64,000 bases of DNA from CAMPKL01 sp963817465. Its GTDB lineage: Bacteria > Acidobacteriota > Terriglobia > Bryobacterales > UBA6623. The notes below the pieces were generated by a model. The model was not told the origin of the DNA, did no database searches, and saw only the letters and a program-made list of their open reading frames with translations. Shown here piece after piece: positions 1 through 10,927 of the stretch. The DNA is taken from contig CAWFOP010000014.1 of the NCBI GenBank assembly GCA_963817465.1, positions 124,001-188,000 of the forward strand, given 5' to 3'. Made by a program: the position numbers and the translations under genes. The first letter of the stretch is position 1. The number at the start of each line of letters is the position of its first letter.

Positions 1-1218
1 ATTGATGCAGCTTCGTTCGGGTCCGGGGCACGTGCGATCGGCGTAGGCCATCAGCTTCGAAACGACCTGCTCGTCGACCTCGGGCGCCACCGCCGGCAAG
101 TCGCGGCGGATCGCGTCGACCTGCGCCTGCAGGTACGGCGAGTTGCCGGAGACGTCCCGGTTCCATGTGCTGAGGAACGCCGCCAGGCTGCGAAGACGCG
201 GCGGGCTGCGCTTTCCGTAAAGCTCCACCAGAGCCGCGACGGCCGACTCGACCACCCGCGGTTCGTTGTGGACGGACTGTGAAACCACAGCGATGTCGTC
301 GCCGGGCAGCAGAGCGACCAGATAGTCCGCATGCGGCCCCAGCGAGCTCAGGTCGACTGTCTCGTCGGCGCCGAACTCGGTTGCGAGCACGTAGGAGTAT
401 TCGGCCGGGTCGAGCTCCTCTCCCCAATACTCGCGCGCCGAACCGCCGTGGATCAGAATGGTCTGCGCGGGGTTTTTGGGATTGGCGATGACCTGCAAGT
501 CCCCGCCTTCCCACGAGAGCTTGGAGGCGACGAACGACTCTTTGACCAACTCGTCGAGCAGCGGACGGAACGTGTCTCCGTCGGACGAGCGGCCCTCATA
601 CAACCGGCGCGGCACGAGCACTCGAAGCTCATCGCCCACATGACCGGCTTTGAGATGATCCTGTGACCAGGGATGGGCATCCTTGGAACCGCTGGCGCGG
701 ACCTGGATCGTCCGCCGACTTCCGGCGAAATGCCGCGCAGCCGCGTCTCTCCACGATTGCTCCGGGAAGACGCCGCCGACGCTGATCGTCAGATCGATCG
801 CCTCGGGCAGTCGCGGCACGATGGACTCGACGACGTCCCAACTGTCGCCGATCGGCTTGCGACCGACGATGAAGCCGAGAGGATCCACCGTCACATAGAG
901 CTTGCGGATGGGAAGGTTGTCCGGCGCTGCGCGAAATCCTTCGAGCGTCGGCTCGTAATAGACGTGGCAAGCGGGATAGCCGTCAAAGCGCTTGACAAGG
1001 CTGCTGAAGAAGTTGCGGCCGCGCGCGGTGAAGAATCTCTCGAGATCCGCCTCGGTCTTGGCGCAAGCGCGCCGGATCGCGAGAGGCTCGGTCGCCTCGG
1101 GAAACGCGCGGATGTCCGGGATGGGGACCAGCGTCACCCGGTCGTCCGCATCGGCGCCGTGCAGAACGGCCGCCGCGGTCAGGCAGAGGAGTATTCGTCT
1201 CGAGAGTGGAATCGACAT
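1..1218 (-). CDS. Exported PAD/agmatine deiminase-like protein, C-terminus off window
   Basis: One uninterrupted reading frame runs from 1218 to the left edge (406 codons, no stop), so the C-terminus is missing. Residues 1-22 form a signal peptide (Arg-Arg, then a hydrophobic stretch, then HGADA). The rest resembles the guanidino-modifying superfamily (agmatine deiminase, Porphyromonas-type peptidyl-arginine deiminase): WSQDH at 184-188 sits where these enzymes have a Trp-x-x-Asp substrate motif, EGGD at 237-240 matches the conserved Glu-Gly-Gly-Asp, and HAD at 296-298 matches the His-x-Asp catalytic pair. The nucleophilic Cys normally near the C-terminus would lie beyond the window, so catalysis cannot be judged. 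A further in-frame ATG at 1242 is possible; I prefer 1218 because it gives a compact signal peptide. The family call is inference from these motifs; the presence of a gene is firm. Confidence 0.6.
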   Translation of the reverse strand, partial: MSIPLSRRILLCLTAAAVLHGADADDRVTLVPIPDIRAFPEATEPLAIRRACAKTEADLERFFTARGRNFFSSLVKRFDGYPACHVYYEPTLEGFRAAPDNLPIRKLYVTVDPLGFIVGRKPIGDSWDVVESIVPRLPEAIDLTISVGGVFPEQSWRDAAARHFAGSRRTIQVRASGSKDAHPWSQDHLKAGHVGDELRVLVPRRLYEGRSSDGDTFRPLLDELVKESFVASKLSWEGGDLQVIANPKNPAQTILIHGGSAREYWGEELDPAEYSYVLATEFGADETVDLSSLGPHADYLVALLPGDDIAVVSQSVHNEPRVVESAVAALVELYGKRSPPRLRSLAAFLSTWNRDVSGNSPYLQAQVDAIRRDLPAVAPEVDEQVVSKLMAYADRTCPGPERSCIN

Positions 1219-1250
1219 CCTCGCCGGTCTCACTCTGAGCATATAAGCGA

Positions 1251-1279
1251 ATCGGGGGCGGCGCCTCGCCGCCCCCGAT
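1251..1279 (-). terminator. Terminator-like hairpin after TonB receptor 1
   Basis: A perfect 13-bp inverted repeat (ATCGGGGGCGGCG and its complement) with a 3-base loop lies 30 bases downstream of the receptor stop codon and before the start of the next minus-strand gene. The tract after it on the minus strand (TCGCTTATAT) is only moderately T-rich, so factor-independent termination is likely rather than certain. Confidence 0.6.
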
Positions 1280-1309
1280 GGGTTTACACGAACCGGCGGT
1301 CTGAAGCGG

Positions 1310-4300
1310 CTAGAACCGCACGGTCAGACCGAACTGGAATTGCCGCGAATCGTTCTCCGCCCCGCGCACCAAGCCGAAGTTGGCGTTGCTGACGTCGGAG
1401 ACGGGGTTGCTGAAATGCGGCGTGTTGCTGAAGTTGAACGACTCGACCCGCAGCGTCAGATCGGCGCCCTCGTTGATGAACGCCAAGGGGAACCGCCGAA
1501 AGATCGAGAAGTCCATGTTGGCATAGCCGGGGCCGTCGATGATCTCGCGGCCGGCGTTGCCGAAGGTGTTCTGCGCCGGTACGGCGAACGCGGCGGTCGT
1601 GAAGAACGGGTCCGTACCGCTCGGGCCGGCGATGCCGCCGAGCGTCTCGGGAGTGCCGACCACATTCGCGCGTTGCTCATTGCCGGGGGCGTTGAGCGTG
1701 GAGCCGGCCGCCGTCACGGTAAACGGCTCGCCGGACATCAAGCTCAAGATGCCCTGCACTTGCCAGCCGCCCAGGACCCAAGCGCCCGGACCGGCTTGCA
1801 GGAACTTCTTGCCCTTGCCGAACGGCAACTCATACTGGTAGCTCTGCACGAACGTGTGGATGCGGTTCGTGCCCTCGCGGCCGCGGTTGGATGCGAATTG
1901 TCCGATCAATCCCGGCACGCTGAGGCCGCCGTCGTCGTCGGTGTAGTTGATGCCCTTGCCCCAGGTGTACGCCGTCGTCAGCCCGAAGCCGCTCGAGAAG
2001 CGGCGATCCACCTTCACCTGCAAGCCGTTGTAGTAGTTGTGGGTGCCGATGTTGGTGGTCGTGTCGTTGGTGCGGCCGTACAGGAGGTTCAGCGGCCGGC
2101 TGCCGTTGCTCGTTCCCGGCAGCATTGCGGCGTTCACGTTGTAGCCGCTCTGGTCGTTGACCCCGTGGTTGCCGACATAGGCGAGGTCCAATACCAAGCC
2201 GGCTACGAGCGTGCGTTGCAGAGCGAAGTTCCAGCTCTGCACGTAAGGCCGAGCTAGATTCAGGGGCACGTTCGTCGAAGTTTTGCTTCGCGAACAGCGC
2301 GTTCTGGGGAAGGCTCAGGTCGATGATCCCGGTGTCGGGAATCGGGAATTCCTGGAAGGCCGGGAAGCCCGCCGCCATCGAACCCGAAGGCGTGAACGCG
2401 TTCGGCGCCACGAACGAGTTGTTCTGCTGAACCGGGAAGTTGAACTGCGCCATACGGCGATTGACGTAGCTCACGCCGTAGCCGCTGCGCAGCACCGTCT
2501 TGTCGTTCAGGCGGTACGCAAGGCCGATGCGGGGGCCGAAGCCGCGGTTGGCGTCGTTGACGCCGTTGTTGTTCGGACGCCCGCCGATGCCGTTCAGCTC
2601 GAGCGTGTTGTTCAAGTAGTTGAAGTTCGAGTAGCCGCCCGGGAAACGGGGATTCGACGCGTTCTCTTTCTCCCAGCGCAGTCCGAGGTCCATCGTCAGC
2701 TTGGGCGAGAGTTGCCACTTGTCTTGGACGTAGCCCGCCCAAATCAACTCGCGACGGGCCGGAAACTGAATCGCCAGATCGCGGCCGTTGACGTTCGGCA
2801 AGTCGAGCAAGAACGAAGCCATGGAATTGCCGATGCCGCGCGCGGTGTCTTCCACCGTGCCGGTCTGGCCGCTGTTGAATTCAAAACGCCCGCGCGGGTT
2901 GAAGGTCTGCGTTTGCAACAGGTCATTGCGCTCGCGGCGCATCTCGAAGCCGAAGCGGACCACGTGATTGCCTTGCGTCTTGGTGAAGTTGTTCACCAGG
3001 CCAAAGAACGTCACCGACCGCGCCCAAGGCAGAGACGGCGAGAATCCCACCACCGGCGTCGTGAAGCCGTCGATGCGGATCTCGCTTAAACCGCTCGTCC
3101 ACTCATCGAGGTTGACGCCCGGAATGCCGATCTCTTCCGACGTTTTCAAACCGCGGTCGGAATTAATAGCGTCGTTGCGGTTGCGCACCATCCCGAAGCG
3201 GCTCTCCCAGACGAAGGTCGGCGAGATGATGTGCGAGTAGGAGATCATCGGGCTCTGCGTCGTCGCCGGACCCGATCCGGCGAAGCCGCCGTTGCGCGGT
3301 CCGCCGTAGATGCCGCAGTCCGGGCCATAAAGACCGCAGTCGATCACTTCCGCTTTCTGGCGGCTATACCGCAACGTGAAGCGGCCGTTGTCGCTGACGA
3401 CCCAGTCGTACTTCAAGTCGAAAGCATTGATGTTCTTGATGCGGACGACGTTCTTTTCGAGGTTCGCCGAGCCGGCGCCTCCGGAGCGCGTGGGATCGGG
3501 AATGAAGTCGATGATTCGCTGCGCGATCGGGCTGATGCGGCTCTGCGGAATGATGTTGTTGGCGAAAGCCGTGCGACCCTTGCCGCTCGCATCGCCGGTC
3601 TGCGGGTCATAAATTTTCTTCGACTCGCCGGAGAAGTCGCCCACGCGGAACGGCAGCGTCGGAATCGAAGGCTGGTTGACTTCGCCGAAGTGGTCGCGGC
3701 TGCCTTGATAGTCGCCGAACACGAACATCTTGTTCTTGATGATCGGGCCGCCGAGCGTGAATCCGAACTGGTTGTAGACCGTCGGCGCCTTGCTGGACGC
3801 GAAGACCTGCCGCGCTTGGGCGTTTTCGTTGCGGTGGAACTCGAAAGCGCTGCCGTGAATCTCGTTCGTACCGGAACGCAATGTCACGTTCACGACCGCG
3901 CCGCCGGCGTTGCCGAACTCCGGATCGAAGTTGGACGTCGAGATGTCGACCGTCTGAATCGCCTCGACCGGCGGCACCAACGCCGTCAAGTTGCCGTTGT
4001 CGATCTTGTTCTCGATGCCCTCGATCTGGAAGTTGTTGAACTGCCGACCTTGGCCATTGACGCGCACCGACAACGAGTCTTGCGAGTTGTAGAACTGCGA
4101 GTGCGGACGGAACGGCCGGCCCACGCCGGGAACCAGCGTCAACAGGCCTTGGTAGTTGCGGTTGTAAAGCAGCGGCAACTCCTGCAACTGCTTCGTCTCG
4201 ATCTTGGCGCCCGTGTCGGCGCGATCCGTCTGCAGAATCGGCGCGGCGCCGGTGACGGTGATCGTCTCGGTGACAGCGCCCGCCTGCAATTCGAGATTCA

Positions 4301-4625
4301 CGCGTACGGTCGTGTTCGGCTGCAAATCGATGCCGCCGCGCAGCGCCCGATTGAATCCTTCCACTTCCGCGGCGACCTGGTACATGCCCGGGTCGAGGTT
4401 CGGAAAGACGTACAGGCCGCTTTCATTTGTCTCGACCTGGCGCGAGTAGTTCGTGTTCGTTTCTACGATGGTGACTTGGGCGGCTGGAATCACTGCGCCT
4501 GAAGTGTCCGTGATCGTGCCAAGGATCTGCGCTTTCAGGACCTGGGCTTGAGCTTGCGGCGTCAGAGCCAGCAAGAGCAGCGCGGCGATGGAGGCGACCG
4601 ACAGGACGCGCATCGTTTTAAACAT
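1310..4625 (-). CDS. TonB-dependent receptor with carboxypeptidase-regulatory-like domain (one frameshift)
   Basis: Outer-membrane receptor of about 1104 residues. The start at 4625 gives a signal peptide ending in AQAQ; residues about 30-115 form a carboxypeptidase-regulatory-like beta-sandwich (GTITDTSGAV), followed by a plug domain (LPLLYNRN, VRVNGQGRQFNNFQIEG) and a long beta-barrel ending in Phe (LTVRF), as expected for BAM-inserted proteins. Such receptors take up large substrates through TonB-ExbBD, but the substrate here is unknown. The frame breaks at about 2271: QNFD from the upstream frame continues as NVPLN in the next, aligning with QNFGNTPLD of the neighbouring paralogue. Removing one base leaves 3315 bases, an exact multiple of three. 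The start is uncertain; 4613 and 4682 are alternatives. The adjacent gene at 4954-8287 is a close paralogue. Confidence 0.85.
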
Positions 4626-4887
4626 CCGACTTGAATTAATTCCGTGCGTGGCGAGGCACGCGAGCAACCTTAAAGGCCTCATTGCTGTCCTGACCCCCTG
4701 ACAAGCGCGGACCGGGCCAACAGTGACCGGCTATGCGCTTCACTTTCACCAATCATGGCTGCCGGGGGGTTTACTTGATATCGCTCCGCCGGCGCAAGTT
4801 TCCTGCCTATTTGGCACTAGCGGATTGGTCGCCGCGGGCGTCTACTCAGATGACCAAAAGCGCCCTAGTGAGGCCTTACGACGCACG

Positions 4888-4926
4888 ACAAAACAAAGGG
4901 CGGCGACCGTTGACGGCCGCCGCCCT
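4888..4926 (-). terminator. Intrinsic terminator after TonB receptor 2
   Basis: AGGGCGGCG (4897-4905) pairs perfectly with CGCCGCCCT (4918-4926). On the minus strand the hairpin is followed by TTTGTTTTGT, a good U-tract. It sits 28 bases past the receptor stop codon. Confidence 0.85.
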
Positions 4927-4953
4927 AAAGGGCTCTGGAGACTCGGCGCGTCC

Positions 4954-8287
<3,334 letters not shown>

Positions 8288-8605
8288 TCGCCACCCCTGG
8301 CGAGCGAGACCGATGTCGCTAGCAATTGACCTCAAACCATCCCTGCGGCGTTGGGCCGCTGGGAGCAAAAATTTGGAGCCCGTGCTCCTAGAATCTGAAC
8401 TCGGGGGCGAACCGATGACGGCGCTAGTTCTAACGCACGACATACTTCCGTTTTTGTGTTCACCACTGAAACGGAACGGCAAGACAGTTGTGTTAGACCC
8501 CTGACACTTCGCTGACCGCCGACGGCATGCCGACCCGCTTTAGGTTCGACTCGGGCAGGGAAAGGCGGCTATCCCGTATTCACGGGATATTTCGGTGCGA
8601 AATTG
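8288..8605. other. Intergenic region upstream of receptor 2
   Basis: About 320 bases without a credible gene. On the minus strand it is the 5' region of the receptor. A short GGAGC/GCTCC hairpin followed by AAATTTTT (minus strand, about 8366-8391) is visible. GACCCCTGACA near 8496 resembles GACCCCCTGACA near 4691 upstream of receptor 1, which may be a leftover of duplication. I cannot assign a promoter with confidence. Confidence 0.4.
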
Positions 8606-8629
8606 TACTATCGCTAGGGTACGGTACCC
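8606..8629 (+). promoter_or_regulatory. Possible promoter and operator for the leader/miniprotein
   Basis: TACTAT at 8606-8611 is a weak -10 candidate with no convincing -35. It is followed at once by GGGTAC-G-GTACCC (8617-8629), a perfect 6-bp inverted repeat around one base, sitting where the transcription start would be. That is a plausible repressor site. No experimental support; inference from position and symmetry only. Confidence 0.3.
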
Positions 8630-8700
8630 CGCGAAAGGAGGTGAAAAGAGCCCTCGAATGGGATAGCGCGGCGCTGTTCGCAACCTGATACTGACCCTTA

Positions 8701-8752
8701 GGCGGCAGGCCTCGAGGCAACCGGACATAGGTTGTCGTGTCTGCCGTTTTTT
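8701..8752 (+). terminator. Attenuator-like terminator just upstream of the 25-aa gene
   Basis: CGGCAG (8703-8708) pairs with CTGCCG (8741-8746) and is followed by six T residues (8747-8752). Inside the closing stem are two smaller arms: the palindrome GCCTCGAGGC (8709-8718) and AACC/GGTT (8719-8733), giving a three-way junction. The ribosome binding site of the next gene begins three bases after the T-tract, so transcripts from upstream must read through this structure to reach it. The element is either an attenuator or the end of a short RNA. Confidence 0.6.
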
Positions 8753-8769
8753 GCAAAAGGAGAAGTACC

Positions 8770-8847
8770 ATGGCAGACAAAAAGAAAGCCCCCGCAAAGA
8801 AGCCCGCTGCGAAGCCGAAGGCGCCCGCAGGCAAGGCGAAGAAGTAA
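8770..8847 (+). CDS. 25-residue Lys/Ala/Pro-rich basic miniprotein
   Basis: ATG at 8770 follows a strong ribosome binding site, AAAAGGAG (8755-8762), at good spacing and reads 25 codons to TAA. The product has only Lys, Ala, Pro, Gly and one Asp after the initiator Met (it begins MADKKKAPAKK) and resembles the low-complexity tails of histone H1-like and AlgP-like bacterial DNA-binding proteins. It is too short for standard gene finders. A strong intrinsic terminator follows 25 bases later, so leader, gene and terminator form a self-contained unit. Nucleic-acid binding would be a guess from composition; I do not recognise a named family. Confidence 0.6.
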   Translation: MADKKKAPAKKPAAKPKAPAGKAKK

Positions 8848-8871
8848 GGCGAGAGCAAGAGCTTGGTTGAG

Positions 8872-8907
8872 GACGCCGGGAGCTCTGCGCCCGGCGTCAA
8901 CGTTTTT
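8872..8907 (+). terminator. Intrinsic terminator after the miniprotein
   Basis: GACGCCGGG (8872-8880) pairs perfectly with CCCGGCGTC (8890-8898), then AACGTTTTT. It is oriented for the plus strand and may also help terminate the minus-strand response regulator ending at 8924. Confidence 0.85.
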
Positions 8908-8923
8908 GGGGGGCTTTTTCGAC

Positions 8924-9565
8924 CTAGTCGATCAGGCCGTTCCTCATCGCGAAGCGCACGAGCTCCGCAATGGAATGCAAGTTGAGCTTCTCCATGATGC
9001 GCCCGCGGTGCGCATCGACGGTATACACGCTGATATTGAAGGCCGCCGCGATCTCCTTGTTGCTCCTCCCTTCGGCCAACTGCTGCAAGATCTCTCGTTC
9101 GCGCGCGCTGAGCACGTCGATCGGATCGCTGACGTGCTTGCGGTAGTCGGTTAGCACGGCGCTGGCGACTTCCGGGCTCAGGTAGGCGTCGCCGCGCTCC
9201 ACTGCTCTCACGGCTTCGACCAGGTCCGTGTCCATGGCGTCCTTGAGCAGGTAGCCGGTCGCTCCCGCACGCAACACTTCGCGCACGTAAACGTGGTCCT
9301 TGTGAGCGCTGAGCGCGAGGACCTTCACCCGCGGATGCGTCTTCTTGATTTGACGCGTGGCGTCGATGCCGTTGAGGTCAGGCATCGCGACGTCCATGAC
9401 GAGCACGTCGGGCCCTAATTCCGCGGCAAGCGAGACGGCTTCACGGCCGGTCGCGGCCTGTCCGACGATCTCAATATCTGCCTCGCCCGACAGGATCCGG
9501 GCGAACCCCTGCCGCACTAGGGTGTGGTCGTCGGCTAACAATATTTTGATGGTGTGAGTGCTCAT
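8924..9565 (-). CDS. NarL/FixJ-type response regulator
   Basis: 213-residue two-component regulator. The receiver domain (about 5-120) has the acidic pair at Asp12-Asp13, phosphoacceptor Asp58 in VMDVAMP, the switch Ser in LALSAH and the conserved Lys in LKDA. A LuxR-type helix-turn-helix fills about 145-205 (LSAREREILQQLAEGRSNKE). I chose the start at 9565 (MSTHT); the upstream Met at 9577 would add four residues. The gene overlaps the 3' end of the kinase gene upstream by 95 bases, so the two are almost certainly co-transcribed and coupled. The target promoters are unknown. Confidence 0.92.
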   Translation of the reverse strand: MSTHTIKILLADDHTLVRQGFARILSGEADIEIVGQAATGREAVSLAAELGPDVLVMDVAMPDLNGIDATRQIKKTHPRVKVLALSAHKDHVYVREVLRAGATGYLLKDAMDTDLVEAVRAVERGDAYLSPEVASAVLTDYRKHVSDPIDVLSAREREILQQLAEGRSNKEIAAAFNISVYTVDAHRGRIMEKLNLHSIAELVRFAMRNGLID

Positions 9566-10880
9566 TTTTGGCCACAAAAGGCGCCTTAACCGTAATCTTC
9601 AAGCCGGCTGCGGGCTTTGATTCCAACTCCAGCGAGCCCCCCGCAAGATGGGCGCGGGTTCGCATTCCAACCAAGCCGATTCCCGGCGAATTTCTAGGAC
9701 TGTCTTGGAGTCCCTTGCCGTTGTCGGCGATCGTCAAGATGATCTCCGAGTCGCGCTGAATGAGGCGCATGTCGATTCGCTGGGCGCCGGAGTGGCGGGC
9801 GGCGTTGGTCAGCGCCTCTTGCGCGATCCGAAACAGGTGCGTCCGTTGCTCATCCGGCAACCGACTTTCGAAATTCGACTCAAAATTCGTCTGAATTCCG
9901 GTTCTCTGGCTAAACCCATCGGCCAGCCAGCGCAGTCCTCCGACGAGTCCGAAGTCATCCAGGATGTGCGGATGAAGGAGCTGCGAAAGCTCGCGAACGT
10001 TCTCGATCGCCTGAGCGGCGGTCGCCAAGCATTCCGCCTTGCGGAGGCCAAATGAGTTGGACGACGGATCGAGGGAGGAGATGTCGGCCTTGAGAACCGT
10101 AAGAACTTGGCCCAATTCGTCGTGAAGCTCATGAGAGAAGCGCCGCGCCGCCGCTTCTTGCCGCTCGAGAAGATATCCCGAGACGCGAGCGATCTCTTCG
10201 CTATTCTCCTTGAGCTGCGTAAACAACCCGGATACGAGCCGAAAAGCCGCGATGGCCGCCGTGAAAGCGAGCAAGAGCAGCAAACCGAATGTGATCAACG
10301 CCCTCTGCCGCAAGCTTTCCGACTGGGTGCGCAGGTTCGATTCCGCCTCTCCCGCTTCCCGCTCGCTGGCCGTGATCAGATCGCGCAGCGCTTCCATCGA
10401 CTCCTCCTGGAGCCGCAATAGAACACTCGTGTCGTCAGCCGTGGGGAATTCGAGGTTGGCCCGGCGGTCCGCTTCCTCAAAGAAATGTTCCGACGCCGCG
10501 CGGTAGGCTTGCCACTCCCGCTCCAGCCCGGCCTCTTTAGCGACCGCCAAGGCTTCGGTCAGTTGCAGCCGCGATTCGGCCAGGGTGTTTTTCAGGTTGT
10601 CGGCGGGCAGTTCCTCGGGACGGTACATCAGCCGGTGCACGATCGAGCGAATGCCCGTTTGCACGCGCTGCACTCGTGCAATGAGGTGCGCCGCCTCGAC
10701 GCGGTCCCTGGCGAGGCTGACCGCGCGCTCCCGCAGCAGCATTGCGTTCTGCGCGCCGAGGCCGGCGACGATCGCGACCAGGATCAGCAGAGCGGCGCAT
10801 AGCAGACCCAGCGCCCGTAAACCGCGCTTTCGCAGTTCGTCGGGAGAGGCCCGCCCCCACGACCTGTCGAAACTTTCCAT
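9471..10880 (-). CDS. Sensor histidine kinase, HisKA_3 type
   Basis: 469 residues. Two membrane segments (about 25-47 and 194-215) flank a helical periplasmic region of about 145 residues. After the second segment comes a HisKA_3 dimerisation domain with phosphoacceptor His253 in ELHDELGQ, then a HATPase_c domain with the N-box (RIAQEALTNAARHSG) and G-box (DNGKGLQ). This is the DegS/NarX architecture that pairs with NarL-type regulators such as the gene immediately downstream. The last 32 codons, after KITVKAPF, overlap the regulator in another frame and look unlike a kinase tail, so the overlap may be natural or a small indel may have extended the frame. The signal sensed is unknown. Confidence 0.9.
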   Translation of the reverse strand: MESFDRSWGRASPDELRKRGLRALGLLCAALLILVAIVAGLGAQNAMLLRERAVSLARDRVEAAHLIARVQRVQTGIRSIVHRLMYRPEELPADNLKNTLAESRLQLTEALAVAKEAGLEREWQAYRAASEHFFEEADRRANLEFPTADDTSVLLRLQEESMEALRDLITASEREAGEAESNLRTQSESLRQRALITFGLLLLLAFTAAIAAFRLVSGLFTQLKENSEEIARVSGYLLERQEAAARRFSHELHDELGQVLTVLKADISSLDPSSNSFGLRKAECLATAAQAIENVRELSQLLHPHILDDFGLVGGLRWLADGFSQRTGIQTNFESNFESRLPDEQRTHLFRIAQEALTNAARHSGAQRIDMRLIQRDSEIILTIADNGKGLQDSPRNSPGIGLVGMRTRAHLAGGSLELESKPAAGLKITVKAPFVAKNEHSHHQNIVSRRPHPSAAGVRPDPVGRGRY

Positions 10881-10927
10881 TTGACCCGCTCGGCGCTTAC
10901 TGCCAAGACGGAAAAACGGCCTGAAGG

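Noticed and set aside
8641..8688. GTG-initiated 15-codon leader peptide (VKRALEWDSAALFAT) in the 8.6-kb leader
   Set aside because: The GTG overlaps the Shine-Dalgarno sequence itself, leaving no spacing; not supportable as a coding region.
8638..8752. Known riboswitch class in the leader
   Set aside because: The branched hairpin lacks the conserved cores of the classes I know (TPP, cobalamin, SAM, glycine, guanidine, fluoride).
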